Shown here one piece after another: positions 8,929 through 18,493 of a stretch of DNA of 64,000 nucleotides. Every line of letters starts with the position of its first letter. Position 1 is the stretch's first letter. The DNA is from Methylobacterium soli. GTDB taxonomy: Bacteria > Pseudomonadota > Alphaproteobacteria > Rhizobiales > Beijerinckiaceae. The DNA is taken from positions 38,437 to 102,436 of the forward strand of contig NZ_VZZK01000024.1 of the NCBI RefSeq assembly GCF_008806385.1, in the 5' to 3' direction. The notes beneath the pieces are model-generated. The model worked only from the letters and a program-made list of their open reading frames with translations, was not told the DNA's origin and did no database searches. Both the position numbers and the translations under genes were made by a program.

Positions 8929-10914
8929 TCAATTCGCCTTGGCGTCGACGTCGAGCTTGTCGAGGAGCGCGGCGGGGGAGGCGGCCGTGCTGAAATCGGC
9001 GACGCCGAGGCCGGCGCCGTCCTTGGCCTTCGCGCTCACCGAGAGTCGTCCGGGCTTCGTCACGAACTGGCCCATAGCCGCCCCGATCGCCTTCGCGGCC
9101 GGGGAATTGCCGAGGATCACCGGCACGCCGAACACGCTCGCGGTCACGTATTCCTGGCGCAGCTCGTCGGGCTTGAGGCTCAGCACCTTGGATTGGGCCG
9201 AGATGAAGCGCTCGAACAGGCCCGTGTTCTCGATGGTCAGGTCGACGGCCTTGGCGGTGGCCGACAGGAGGGCGAGGCCGGAGACGGCGGCGTCGCGGTC
9301 GAACATGGCGGGGCTGATGCCGCCCAGCGTCCCGGCGAGCCGCAGGGTGCCCATATCCTTGCCGGAGACCGAGATCTCCCGCAGGGCAAGCTCGCGCTTG
9401 GCCTCGTCCCAGGCGGTGTCGGCGACGAGATTGAGGTCGAGATCCTGGTAGCCATAGGCCGCGAGCGAGCCGAGGCCCGGCACGCCCGCCACCGTCGAGG
9501 CCGGCAGGATCAGGCCCGTGAGGCTGATCCGGCTCGCGGTGGGCACCCCGTCCTGCGGCGGCCCGAACGTGATGGCGGCGTTGCGCAGGGTCACGTGGAG
9601 GGGCGAGGCCGCCTTGGCGGACGCCTTCGGGGCCGGCGCCGCGCCGCGACGCGCCGCCTCGGCGAGGGGATCGGCAGCCGATTCCCGGCGCGTCTCCTTC
9701 GGGGTGTCGCGTGCGGCATCCTTGGTAGCCGAGTTCCTGGCGGCCGCCACCTCGTCGGCCGGCAGATCGAGGCTGATATCCTGCATCGCCAGGGTGCCGA
9801 GGACCGGGGTCAGGCGGCGCAGCTCCTCGTCCGAGGGCTTGGCGTCGGGATTCGCGAGGCGGCGCAACGTCACGACGGTCGGCGCCAGCGAGAACCCCGT
9901 GAGGGAGAGGCGTCCGATCCGCGAGCGCAAGCCCCCCTGCGCGAAGGCGACATCCTCGAAGCTCATCGCGGCGCTGGTGGCGGCGTTGGCGGCGGGGGTT
10001 GTCGGCGCGTCGCGGCCGGGCTCCGTCACCGGGTTGGCATAGGCCATCCGGCCGACCTCGACGAGGAGGGGCTCCCGGCCCTTGGTCTCGCTCAGGCTGA
10101 GGCCCGTCGCCTCGAGGGCGCCGACATGGGCCGCCTCGACGAGGTCGGCCGCCGCCCCGGTGATCCGCGCCCGCTGGGCCGGGTCAGCCTTGTCGAGGTC
10201 GACGCCCGAGAAGGCCGCGAGGGCGCCGGTCCAGCCGCCCGGGATCTGCCGTCCGCCGAGGTCGCGCCCGTCGATGCGGGCGAGCTTCACGGTGGTGCCG
10301 CGGTCATCGGTATAGACCACGTCGGCGATCGAGACGGTGGCGTAGACCCGCTGCACCGGCCCCTTGCCGTCGCCCGGCACGGCGTAGAGGCGGGCCAGCG
10401 CCGCGAGGTCGAGATCGGTCGCGCCGATGCGTCCGTAGGTGCCCGAGCCCGTCTCGGAGCCGCCCGCCATCGTGATGGCGGCCCCTGACGCGCTCAGCTC
10501 GGCGGCGCGTCCCCCCCGCACGTCGCGCGCCGCGACGTCGCGGTAGACGATCGTCTGGCGCGCGGCGCCCGGGCCGGCATGTTCGGAGCGAAGCTCCGGG
10601 ATGGTCAGGCTGGCGGCGTCGAGGCGGGCGAGGCGGGCCGCCCAGGGCTCGGGGGAATCCGGCTTGAGGATCGCCAGGAGATCGTCCTTCGACAGGCGCG
10701 TCCCGCTCACCGTGATGCGGGGTGCCCGCAGCACGGTCGAGCCGAAGGGCAGGGCCACGTCCTGCAGCGTGACGTCCTGGACGGCGGAGGCCGCCTCCTG
10801 CGCGAGCGCCCGGCTCGGGCCCGCGACCGGGCCGGCCCCGGACAGGAGGGCGAGCGCGCAGACGGAGGCCAGTGCCGCCCGCGCGAGTCGGGCGCGGTCC
10901 TTCGGGTAGGTCAT
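8929..10914 (-). CDS. Large exported protein of unknown function
   Basis: A 661-residue protein starting MTYPKDRARLARAALAS and continuing into a hydrophobic signal peptide that ends near SRALA. The mature part repeats phrases such as VQDVTLQDVALPFGSTVLRAP and MQDISLDLPADEVAAARNS, giving a beta-rich look reminiscent of AsmA/DUF-type envelope proteins; this resemblance is weak. A low-complexity Ala/Lys linker (PAPKASAKAASP) sits near residues 430-440. The frame is open upstream to 11100, but ATG 10914 directly precedes the signal peptide. It is probably periplasmic or outer-membrane associated. Confidence 0.62.
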   Translation of the reverse strand: MTYPKDRARLARAALASVCALALLSGAGPVAGPSRALAQEAASAVQDVTLQDVALPFGSTVLRAPRITVSGTRLSKDDLLAILKPDSPEPWAARLARLDAASLTIPELRSEHAGPGAARQTIVYRDVAARDVRGGRAAELSASGAAITMAGGSETGSGTYGRIGATDLDLAALARLYAVPGDGKGPVQRVYATVSIADVVYTDDRGTTVKLARIDGRDLGGRQIPGGWTGALAAFSGVDLDKADPAQRARITGAAADLVEAAHVGALEATGLSLSETKGREPLLVEVGRMAYANPVTEPGRDAPTTPAANAATSAAMSFEDVAFAQGGLRSRIGRLSLTGFSLAPTVVTLRRLANPDAKPSDEELRRLTPVLGTLAMQDISLDLPADEVAAARNSATKDAARDTPKETRRESAADPLAEAARRGAAPAPKASAKAASPLHVTLRNAAITFGPPQDGVPTASRISLTGLILPASTVAGVPGLGSLAAYGYQDLDLNLVADTAWDEAKRELALREISVSGKDMGTLRLAGTLGGISPAMFDRDAAVSGLALLSATAKAVDLTIENTGLFERFISAQSKVLSLKPDELRQEYVTASVFGVPVILGNSPAAKAIGAAMGQFVTKPGRLSVSAKAKDGAGLGVADFSTAASPAALLDKLDVDAKAN

Positions 10915-11075
10915 GAGCTTGTCCGGATCACTGGCGGGATGCGCTGGTCTCACATCGGCACGGAGGGCGAACGCAATCGTACGCATCCGTGCCGCAGATT
11001 CGGGGGCGAGGCAATCGGGCGGCCGGCGCATGCCTGCATGCGGGGCCCGGCCTGTCGTCCGCAGGCAACGCCCGC

Positions 11076-11402
11076 TCAGAGGGAGAACGAGGTGCCGCAA
11101 CCGCAGGAGGCCGTGGCCTGCGGATTCTCGATCTTGAAGGATTGCCCGATCAGGTCGTTCACGAAATCGATGGTCGCGCCCGCCATGTATTCGAGGGAGA
11201 CCGCGTCGACCAGCACGGTGGCGCCGTCGCGCTCGACCGCGACGTCGTCCGCCGCGCGCGCATGCGTCACGTCGAAGGCGTAGGAGAAGCCCGAGCAGCC
11301 GCCGCCATTGACGCTGATGCGCAGCGAGGCGCCGGGGGGCTCGGCGCCCATGATCTCGTTGATGCGCTTGGCGGCGCGGGGCGTCAGGGTGATCTCGGCC
11401 AT
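11076..11402 (-). CDS. erpA: Iron-sulfur cluster carrier, A-type (ErpA/IscA family)
   Basis: A 108-residue A-type carrier that passes Fe-S clusters to apoproteins. The three conserved cysteines are present: Cys36 in GGGCSGFSY, and Cys100 and Cys102 in CGCGTSFSL. N-terminal ITLTPRAAKRI is typical. ATG 11402 was chosen over the upstream open frame because it gives the normal family N-terminus. It is divergent from the dGTPase gene, an arrangement common in Rhizobiales. ErpA versus IscA cannot be separated with certainty. Confidence 0.88.
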   Translation of the reverse strand: MAEITLTPRAAKRINEIMGAEPPGASLRISVNGGGCSGFSYAFDVTHARAADDVAVERDGATVLVDAVSLEYMAGATIDFVNDLIGQSFKIENPQATASCGCGTSFSL

Positions 11403-11602
11403 GTCTGTCGGACTCTGCCTCTCCGTCGCCTGCTCACAGGGACCCGCTCGCGGAAACCCGCCTCCGGGCGCGTTTCGCCTGGGGCCAACCGGGACGCCAG
11501 GCATTTTCACGATTGCCAGGAGCGGCCCGGACCACAAGATATGGGTCCGGCGCGCCCGCCGCAACGCGGCAGGCGGAACCGAGGCAGGATGAGGGAGCGG
11601 CC

Positions 11603-12850
11603 TTGCGGCAGAACGGTGAGCGCTGGCGTGCGCCCTACGCCACGGATCCGGCGGCCACCCGCGGGCGCCTGATCCCGGAGGCCGGCTCGCCGACCCGCAG
11701 CGACTTCCAGCGCGACCGCGACCGGATCATCCACTCCACCGCCTTCCGGCGGCTCAAGCACAAAACCCAGGTCTTCGTGCACCACGAGGGCGACCATTAC
11801 CGCACCCGCCTGACCCACACCCTGGAGGTGAGCCAGATCGCCCGGGCGCTCGCCCGGGCACTGGGCCTCGACGAGGATCTGGCGGAGGCGTTGGCCCTCT
11901 CGCACGATCTCGGCCATACCTGCTTCGGCCATACCGGCGAGGATGCGCTGGATGCCTGCATGGCGCGCCACGGCGGCTTCGACCACAACGCCCAGGCGCT
12001 CCGGATCGTCACCCGGCTGGAGCGGCGCTATGCCGGGTTCGACGGGCTGAACCTCGCCTGGGAGACCCTGGAGGGCCTCGTCAAGCACAACGGTCCGCTG
12101 CTGCGCCCCGACGGGCACCCGACGCCGCGCTACGCCGCGTCCGGCATCCCGGCGGCGATCCTCGAATACAATGCCCTGAACGATCTCGACCTCGCCCGCT
12201 TCGCCGGGCCGGAGGCCCAGGCCGCCGCGCTCGCGGACGACATCGCCTATGATTCCCACGACCTCGATGACGGCCTGCGCGCCGGCCTGTTCGGCCTCGA
12301 CGACCTCGCGGAGGTGCCCTTCCTGCGCGGCCTCCTCGACGAGATCGAGGCCCTGCATCCGGGTCTCGAGACGTCGCGGCGCGTGCACGAACTGGCGCGC
12401 CGCGTCATCACCCGCTTCGTCGAGGACGTCATTGCCGAGAGCGAGCGGCGCCTGCGCGCCCTCGCGCCGGAGAGCGTCGCGGAGATCCGCCGGGCGGGCG
12501 CCCCCGTCATCGCCTTCTCGGAGGCGGTCGCGGAGGCGGATGCGGCGATCAAGACCTTCCTGTATGCCCGCATGTACCGGCATCCCGGCGTGATGGCGGT
12601 GCGGGCGCACGCCGCCGCGATCGTCGCCGACCTGTTCGCGGCCTTCACGGCCGACCCCGCCCGCATGCCCGAGGAATGGAGCGCCAACCTCGCCGGCGCG
12701 AGCGAGGGGCGGATCGCCCGGCGCATCGCGGATTACATCGCGGGCATGACCGACACCTACGCGGTGCTGGCCCACAAGCGCCTGTTCCCGCGGACGCCGG
12801 ACCTGCACTGGAGCCCGGAGAGCCGCGGCCTGCCGCTGGCGGAGCCCTGA
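11603..12850 (+). CDS. dgt: Deoxyguanosinetriphosphate triphosphohydrolase-like protein
   Basis: HD-domain nucleotide hydrolase that converts dNTPs to deoxynucleoside and triphosphate, helping to control dNTP pools. With the TTG start at 11603 it has 415 residues. The HD metal site is visible as THTLEVSQIARAL (His72) and LSHDLGHTCFGHTGE (His101-Asp102). The N-terminal RSDFQRDRDRIIHSTAFRRL is diagnostic. TTG 11603 has GAGGGAG seven bases upstream and gives the typical ERWRAPYATDPA start, whereas ATG 11513 lies far upstream between divergent genes. The thioesterase gene follows after three bases. Confidence 0.88.
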   Translation: MRQNGERWRAPYATDPAATRGRLIPEAGSPTRSDFQRDRDRIIHSTAFRRLKHKTQVFVHHEGDHYRTRLTHTLEVSQIARALARALGLDEDLAEALALSHDLGHTCFGHTGEDALDACMARHGGFDHNAQALRIVTRLERRYAGFDGLNLAWETLEGLVKHNGPLLRPDGHPTPRYAASGIPAAILEYNALNDLDLARFAGPEAQAAALADDIAYDSHDLDDGLRAGLFGLDDLAEVPFLRGLLDEIEALHPGLETSRRVHELARRVITRFVEDVIAESERRLRALAPESVAEIRRAGAPVIAFSEAVAEADAAIKTFLYARMYRHPGVMAVRAHAAAIVADLFAAFTADPARMPEEWSANLAGASEGRIARRIADYIAGMTDTYAVLAHKRLFPRTPDLHWSPESRGLPLAEP

Positions 12851-12853
12851 GGC

Positions 12854-13339
12854 ATGGGCGAGCCGGCCTCCGCCCGCAGCGTCCCCGAGACCCGCGCGGC
12901 CTATCCGCGCCACGTCGCCCTCGGCACGCGCTGGGGCGACAACGACGTCTACGGCCACGTCAACAACGTAGTCTATTACGCGTTCTTCGACACCGCCGTG
13001 AACGGCTGCCTGATCGCGGCGGGCGTCCTCGACATCGCGGCGAGCCCCGTCATCGGCCTCGTGGTCGAGACCGGCTGCCGCTACTTCGCGTCGATCGCCT
13101 TCCCGGACCGGGTCACCGCGGGGATCCGGGTCGCCCATCTCGGCCGCTCCAGCGTGCGCTACGAGATCGGCCTGTTTCGCGGCGACGACGACGCGGCCGC
13201 CGCGCAGGGCCATTTCGTGCACGTCTATGTCGACCGCGCGAGCCGCCGCCCCGTCGCCCTGCCGGAGCCGCTGCGGCAGGTGCTCGCCGGCATGGTGCAG
13301 GCCCGCGCTCCGGAGCGCCCGCCGCCGGACCCACGGTGA
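12854..13339 (+). CDS. Acyl-CoA thioesterase, 4HBT hotdog family
   Basis: A 161-residue single-hotdog thioesterase. The diagnostic motif RWGDNDVYGHVNNVVYYAFF carries the catalytic Asp and its neighbours. It starts three bases after dgt and is therefore probably translated with it. The acyl substrate is unknown. Its stop codon (13337-13339) lies inside a 14-bp tandem repeat. Confidence 0.83.
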   Translation: MGEPASARSVPETRAAYPRHVALGTRWGDNDVYGHVNNVVYYAFFDTAVNGCLIAAGVLDIAASPVIGLVVETGCRYFASIAFPDRVTAGIRVAHLGRSSVRYEIGLFRGDDDAAAAQGHFVHVYVDRASRRPVALPEPLRQVLAGMVQARAPERPPPDPR

Positions 13340-13400
13340 CAGCCCCACGGTGACAGCCCCGCGGTGACCGGCCTGCGGTGACCGGCCTGCGGTGACACTT
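13332..13400. repeat. 14-bp tandem repeat spanning a stop codon
   Basis: Two exact copies of CACGGTGACAGCCC (13332-13345, 13346-13359) are followed by three diverged copies with the core GCGGTGACCGGCCT (13360-13374, 13375-13388, 13389-13400 partial). The thioesterase TGA is inside the first unit, so the array grew from the 3' end of the gene into the intergenic space before argS. Confidence 0.9.
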
Positions 13401-13519
13401 GGAGCCGCACTTGCTATGCCGCCGCCCTTGAACAGCCCGGCCGCCGATGGCCGGCTTCCGCGCGGCGCCTGCGCGGGAGGTCCGCCCGGTCGCTGAGCCC
13501 CTGACAGCCGGTCCGCCCC

Positions 13520-15280
13520 ATGAACATCTTCGCCATCTTCGAGGCCCGCGTCCGCGAAGCCCTGGAGAGCCTCGTCCGCTCAGGGACCCTGCCGGCCGGG
13601 CTCGACCTGTCCCGCGTGGTGGTGGAGCCGCCGCGCGATCCCGCCCACGGGGACCTCGCCACCAACGCCGCCCTGGTCCTGGCCAAGGAGGCGAAGGCGA
13701 ACCCGAAGGCGCTCGGCGAGGCACTGGCGGCGGAGCTGCGCACCGATTCCCGCATCACCGAGGCGAGCGTGGCCGGGCCGGGCTTCATCAACCTGCGCCT
13801 CGATCCGGCGATCTTCCACGAGGTCGTGCGGGCGGTCCTGGCCGATCCCGCCGCCTACGGGCGGGCCCGGATGCCGGGGGGCAAGGTCAATATCGAGTAC
13901 GTCTCGGCCAACCCCACGGGGCCGATGCATGTGGGCCACGGCCGGGGCGCGGTGTTCGGCGACGCGCTGGCGAACCTCCTCGCGGCAGCCGGCCGCGACG
14001 TCACGCGCGAGTACTATATCAACGACGCGGGCGCGCAGGTCGACGTGCTCGCCCGCTCGGCGCATCTGCGCTACCGCGAGGCGCTCGGCGAGCCGGTCGG
14101 GCCGGTGCCGGAGGGGCTCTATCCGGGCGATTACCTGAAGCCCGTGGGCGAGGCTTTGGCGCGCGCGCATGGGCGCGCCCTCATCGACCAGCCGGAGGCG
14201 GCGTGGCTGCCGCAGGTGCGCGCGACCGCCATCGCCATGATGATGGACCTGATTCGGGAGGATCTGGCGGCGCTCGGCATCCACCACGACGTCTTCTTCT
14301 CCGAGGCCACCCTGCACGGGACCGGCCCGGGCTCGGTGGCAGCGCTTCTCGCCGACCTGCGCGCGCGCGACCTCGTCTACGAGGGCCGCCTGCCGCCCCC
14401 CAAGGGTCAGGTGCCGGAGGATTGGGAGGACCGGGAGCAGACCCTGTTCCGCACCAAGGATTTCGGCGACGACACCGACCGGCCGCTCCTGAAGTCGGAC
14501 GGCTCCTACACCTATTTCGCCTCCGACATCGCCTATCACCGGGACAAGTTCCTGCGCGGCGCCACCGACCTGATCGACGTGCTCGGCGCCGACCATGGCG
14601 GCTACGTCAAGCGCATGCAGGCGGCCGTGAAGGCGGTGACGGCCGGGGAGGCCACCCTGGACGTCAAGCTCTGCCAGCTGGTGCGGCTGCTGCGCGCGGG
14701 CGAGCCCGTGAAGATGTCGAAGCGCGCGGGCGAGTTCATCACCCTGCGGGAGGTCATCGACGAGGTCGGGCGCGACGCGATCCGCTTCATGATGCTGTTT
14801 CGCAAGAACGACGCGACCCTCGATTTCGATCTCGCCAAGGTCGTGGAGCAATCCAAGGACAACCCCGTTTTCTACGTGCAATACGCACATGCCCGCTGCC
14901 ACTCGGTGTTCCGGCAGGCGCGGGAGGCGATGCCGGACGAGGATCTCTCGGCGGAAAGCCTCGCCCGAGACGCCGACCTCGCGCTGCTCGCCGATTCGGG
15001 GGAGGTGGAGATGATGCGGCTGATCGCCCAGGTGCCGCGGGTGCTGGAAGCCGCCGCCGGCGCGCACGAGCCGCACCGCCTCGCCTTCCACCTCTACGAA
15101 GTCGCAAGTGCTCTTCATAGTTTCTGGAATAAGGGCAAAGACTTGCCGCAATTACGGTTTGTTAATCCAACCGACCGAAAGTCCACACGGGCGCGGCTGG
15201 CCCTCGTCGAGGCTCTCAAGGGCACTCTCGCCTCCGGCCTCGCGATCCTGGGTGTCACCGCGCCGGCCGAAATGCGGTGA
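13520..15280 (+). CDS. argS: Arginyl-tRNA synthetase
   Basis: Class I synthetase of 586 residues that charges tRNA-Arg. The HIGH-equivalent motif is MHVGHGRG (preceded by SANPTGP), the KMSK motif is KMSKRAGEF, and the N-terminal tRNA-recognition domain and C-terminal DALR domain (HRLAFHLYEVASALHSFWNK) are present. Length is normal. The SPOR protein gene follows by 30 bases. Confidence 0.95.
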   Translation: MNIFAIFEARVREALESLVRSGTLPAGLDLSRVVVEPPRDPAHGDLATNAALVLAKEAKANPKALGEALAAELRTDSRITEASVAGPGFINLRLDPAIFHEVVRAVLADPAAYGRARMPGGKVNIEYVSANPTGPMHVGHGRGAVFGDALANLLAAAGRDVTREYYINDAGAQVDVLARSAHLRYREALGEPVGPVPEGLYPGDYLKPVGEALARAHGRALIDQPEAAWLPQVRATAIAMMMDLIREDLAALGIHHDVFFSEATLHGTGPGSVAALLADLRARDLVYEGRLPPPKGQVPEDWEDREQTLFRTKDFGDDTDRPLLKSDGSYTYFASDIAYHRDKFLRGATDLIDVLGADHGGYVKRMQAAVKAVTAGEATLDVKLCQLVRLLRAGEPVKMSKRAGEFITLREVIDEVGRDAIRFMMLFRKNDATLDFDLAKVVEQSKDNPVFYVQYAHARCHSVFRQAREAMPDEDLSAESLARDADLALLADSGEVEMMRLIAQVPRVLEAAAGAHEPHRLAFHLYEVASALHSFWNKGKDLPQLRFVNPTDRKSTRARLALVEALKGTLASGLAILGVTAPAEMR

Positions 15281-15310
15281 GGTGAATCGGCGTGATATGA
15301 GGATGCTGAC

Positions 15311-16768
15311 ATGACGAACGCGTCGCGCGCGACAGTCGACTTCGAAGCCTTCGCACGCGAGCTTCAGCAGCCTCACCCGCAGCCGGGCGCGGGGCCGCGG
15401 TCGCAGGGCGCGTCCCCGAAGGCCGACGGCCAGAAGCCCGACCCCCTCGCCGAGCTCGCCCGCATCGTCGGCCAGGACGATCCCTTCCGGGCCCTGCTGG
15501 AGGCCCGCGACGGCCGCCGCGGCGGCGAGCAGCGCCGGATCGAGCCGAGCTTCTCGGCCGAATCATCGGACCACGACGCGAACCAGCCCCAGGCCGTCTA
15601 TGGCGGTCATCAGGGCCAAGCCGCCCATGGCGGCCATCAGGGTCAAGCCGGCTACGGGGCGAACCCCGCCGATGCCTTCGACCAGTATCTCGCCTCCGTC
15701 GAGCGCGGATTCCCGAACGAGGCCGCTGAGGACGAAGCCGCGCCGGCGCCCGAGGCGTTCCAGGGCCGCGGCCTGAAGCGTGCGGGCCAGCGCCGGCGCC
15801 TCGTCTCGGTCGGTGCCGGGCTCGCGGTCGTGACCGTCGCGGTCACGGGGGCGCTCACCTGGCGCAGCCTGCATGCGGGCCATGCGGGCGGCGGCGTGCC
15901 GGTCATCCAGGCCGACACCTCGCCCCTCAAGATCGCGCCGAAGACGGCCGACGGCGTCGAGATCCCCGATCAGAACAAGCAGATCTACGAGCCCAAGGCC
16001 AAGGACGGCCAGATCCGCATCGTCAACCGCGAGGAGCAGCCCCTCGACGTGGCCCAGGCCGCCCGCTCGGCGCAAGGGGCCGATGCCGGCACGGGCGCGT
16101 CCCCGGGCAGCGTCACGCCGGGCGGCAGCACCCCGCAGGGCGGATTGTCCGATGCCTTCGGCGAGCCGCGCCGGGTGCGCACCGTCTCGGTAAAGCCCGA
16201 CACGCCGCCCCCCGCGCCGCAGCGCGAGGCCCAGGCCGAGACGGCCACGCCGTCGCCGATCCCGACCATGACCATGCCGGGCGACGAGCCCGCCCCGCGC
16301 GCCCGCCCCGGCCGGCAGGCGGCGGCGGCGCTGCCGACGCCCGTGCCGACCCCGACCGCGCCCCCGCCCGCCGCGGAGGCGACCCCCGTGGCGGCGGCGC
16401 CGGCCCCGGTCCGCCCGAAGGCGCCCCAGCGGGTCGCTTCGGTGGCGCCGGACGCCGTCCTGCCGGTCGAGCCGCCGGCGACCACGTCGGCGACGACCTC
16501 GACCGCAGCGACCAGCCAGGCCGCAATCGGCGGATTCTCGGTCCAGCTCGGCGTGCGCACCAGCGAGCGCGACGCGCAGGTCGCGTTCAAGCAGATGCAG
16601 GCCAAGTACACCCAGCTCGCCGGCCAGCCGGAGCTGATCCGTCAGGCCGAGGTCAACGGGAAGACCATCTTCCGCGTCCGCGTCGGGCCCCTCGGCAAGA
16701 ACGAGGCGACGAGCCTGTGCACCCAGCTCCAGGGTGCCGGCGGCCAGTGCTTCGTGGCCAAGAACTGA
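15311..16768 (+). CDS. SPOR-domain cell-division/envelope protein
   Basis: A 485-residue bitopic membrane protein. The order is a cytoplasmic N-terminal region rich in Gln and Pro, a transmembrane helix near residues 163-183 (LVSVGAGLAVVTVAVTGALTW without flanks), a long Pro/Ala-rich periplasmic linker, and a C-terminal SPOR domain from about residue 410 (GGFSVQLGVRTSERDA to QLQGAGGQCFVAKN). SPOR domains bind denuded glycan strands at division sites. A gene of this type between argS and nagZ is common in Rhizobiales. Residues about 97-114 contain a duplicated GGHQGQA unit. Confidence 0.85.
   Translation: MTNASRATVDFEAFARELQQPHPQPGAGPRSQGASPKADGQKPDPLAELARIVGQDDPFRALLEARDGRRGGEQRRIEPSFSAESSDHDANQPQAVYGGHQGQAAHGGHQGQAGYGANPADAFDQYLASVERGFPNEAAEDEAAPAPEAFQGRGLKRAGQRRRLVSVGAGLAVVTVAVTGALTWRSLHAGHAGGGVPVIQADTSPLKIAPKTADGVEIPDQNKQIYEPKAKDGQIRIVNREEQPLDVAQAARSAQGADAGTGASPGSVTPGGSTPQGGLSDAFGEPRRVRTVSVKPDTPPPAPQREAQAETATPSPIPTMTMPGDEPAPRARPGRQAAAALPTPVPTPTAPPPAAEATPVAAAPAPVRPKAPQRVASVAPDAVLPVEPPATTSATTSTAATSQAAIGGFSVQLGVRTSERDAQVAFKQMQAKYTQLAGQPELIRQAEVNGKTIFRVRVGPLGKNEATSLCTQLQGAGGQCFVAKN
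15599..15652 (+). repeat. 27-bp in-frame duplication within the SPOR gene
   Basis: Units at 15599-15625 and 15626-15652 differ at a few positions and encode YGGHQGQAA and HGGHQGQAG. The repeat lies in the disordered cytoplasmic part of the SPOR protein. Confidence 0.85.
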
Positions 16769-16970
16769 GGGCGCGCCGGGATCTAGGATCGCGGGGTTTC
16801 GGGCCAAGGTTTCGGTCTAGGCCCCGGAGATCCCGCCGCATCCCGGATGCGACAGAAGCGGGCAGCCGGAGCGCCGCCCGGCGGTTCCTCCGGGTCCGGC
16901 CTTGCCGGCGCCGCGCGGCGGCCTGATCCTGCCCGCCTCCAGTGGTCTCTTCCCGCGCCGATGCGTTACG

Positions 16971-17030
16971 TCTCCGCCAAATATCCCTCCGCCAAACATC
17001 CCTCGGCCAAACCTCCTTTGCCCAAGCGTC
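16971..17030. repeat. 15-bp degenerate tandem repeat upstream of nagZ
   Basis: Three clear copies (TCTCCGCCAAATATC, CCTCCGCCAAACATC, CCTCGGCCAAACCTC) at 16971-17015 and a weaker fourth to 17030. The array ends 28 bases before the nagZ ATG, in the 290-base gap after the SPOR gene. Confidence 0.85.
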
Positions 17031-17058
17031 TCACCACCATGCCCGCGCGAGCCCCCCG

Positions 17059-18066
17059 ATGACCTCCCGTGCCCTGATCCTCGGTTGCGCCGGCCGGACC
17101 CTGTCCGCGGAGGAGGCCGCCTTCTTCCGCGACGCGCGGCCCTGGGGCTTCATCCTGTTCAAGCGCAACATCGGCACGCCCGAGGAGGTGCTGGCCCTGA
17201 CGCAGGCCCTGCGCGCCACGATCGGGCGCGCCGACGCGCCGATCCTGATCGACCAGGAGGGCGGCCGGGTGCAGCGCATGGGCCCGCCCCATTGGCCGGC
17301 CTATCCGGCGGGCGGGCGCCTCGGACGCCTCAACGGCTCCGGGTCCGCGATGGCGTGGCTCGGCGCCCGGCTGATGGCGCATGACCTCGCGCATGTGGGC
17401 ATCAACGTCGATTGCGCCCCCGTCCTCGACGTGCCGGTGGCGGGCGCACACAACATCATCGGCGACCGCGCCTATGGCGACCGGCCCGAGACGGTGGCGG
17501 AACTCGGCCGCGCCGTGGCCGAAGGCCTGATGGCGGGCGGCGTCCTGCCGGTGATGAAGCACATTCCCGGCCACGGCCGCGCCGCGGTCGACAGCCACCA
17601 CGGCCTGCCGGTGGTCGAGGCCTCGCGCGAGGCGCTGGCGGCCCAGGATTTCCGGCCCTTCCGGGCGCTGGCCGACCTGCCGATGGCGATGAGCGCCCAC
17701 GTGGTCTTCACCGGCCTCGATCCCGAGCGCCCGGTGACGCAGTCGCCTGTCGTGATCCGGGACATCATCCGCGGCGCCATCGGCTTCGACGGCCTGCTGA
17801 TGACGGACGACCTCTCGATGCACGCGCTCACCGGGCCGTTCCGGGCCCGGGCCGAGGCGGCCTTCACGGCCGGCATCGACGTGGCGCTCCATTGCAACGG
17901 CGAGGCGCAGGAGATGCGCGCCGTGGCCGAGGGCACCCCGGAGCTGGCGGGCGCGGCTTTGCGCCGGGCCGAGGCGGCGCTCGCCCGGATCGCGCCCGAA
18001 TGCGCGGCCTTCGACGTGCGCGAGGCCCGGGCCCGGTTCGAGGCCGGCCTCTCGGCCGCCGCCTGA
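17059..18066 (+). CDS. nagZ: Beta-N-acetylhexosaminidase, GH3
   Basis: Cytoplasmic peptidoglycan-recycling enzyme that removes GlcNAc from anhydro-muropeptides. The 335-residue protein has IDQEGGRVQRM, the GH3 signature KHIPGHGRAAVDSHHGLP with the catalytic His, and the nucleophile Asp in LLMTDDLSMHAL. ATG 17059 gives the family N-terminus (SRALILGCAG); the open frame upstream runs through a tandem repeat and is not coding. Rhizobiales usually have scpA-scpB between nagZ and tatA; here tatA follows after 145 bases. Confidence 0.92.
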   Translation: MTSRALILGCAGRTLSAEEAAFFRDARPWGFILFKRNIGTPEEVLALTQALRATIGRADAPILIDQEGGRVQRMGPPHWPAYPAGGRLGRLNGSGSAMAWLGARLMAHDLAHVGINVDCAPVLDVPVAGAHNIIGDRAYGDRPETVAELGRAVAEGLMAGGVLPVMKHIPGHGRAAVDSHHGLPVVEASREALAAQDFRPFRALADLPMAMSAHVVFTGLDPERPVTQSPVVIRDIIRGAIGFDGLLMTDDLSMHALTGPFRARAEAAFTAGIDVALHCNGEAQEMRAVAEGTPELAGAALRRAEAALARIAPECAAFDVREARARFEAGLSAAA

Positions 18067-18211
18067 GACCGAGCGACGCTGGGGCCGCAAACGGTTGGTG
18101 CCCAAGCCGATTCGTGCCTTGTGTTCGCGGGGTGCGATCCTTAGGTTCGCGCCAACCCGATCACGCAGGACGGCGCCGCGCCCCCGTTAGGCCGCGGCGC
18201 AGGAGGTTGCC

Positions 18212-18493
18212 ATGGGCAGCATGAGTATCTGGCACTGGGTCATCGTCGCGGGCATCGTGATGCTGCTGTTCGGCCGCGGCAAGATCTCCGACCTGATGGG
18301 CGACGTGGCCAAGGGCATCAAGGCCTTCAAGAAGGGCATGGCGGACGACGAGACCCCGGCCCAGGCGCCGGTGCAGGCCCCGCCCGTCTCCGCCGCCGAA
18401 CCAGTGCGCACCCTCCCGCATGCGGGCGAGCCGACCCCCGGCACCGCGATCCCGGCGAGCCACATGCCGGCCGGCGACCGCAAGGCCGTCTGA
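18212..18493 (+). CDS. tatA: Twin-arginine translocase subunit TatA
   Basis: A 93-residue pore-forming subunit. It has an N-terminal transmembrane helix (WHWVIVAGIVMLLFG), the hinge GRGKISDLMGDVAKGIKAFKKG that forms the amphipathic helix, and a Pro/Ala-rich tail. A consensus AGGAGG lies at 18200-18205. First gene of tatABC. Confidence 0.95.
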   Translation: MGSMSIWHWVIVAGIVMLLFGRGKISDLMGDVAKGIKAFKKGMADDETPAQAPVQAPPVSAAEPVRTLPHAGEPTPGTAIPASHMPAGDRKAV

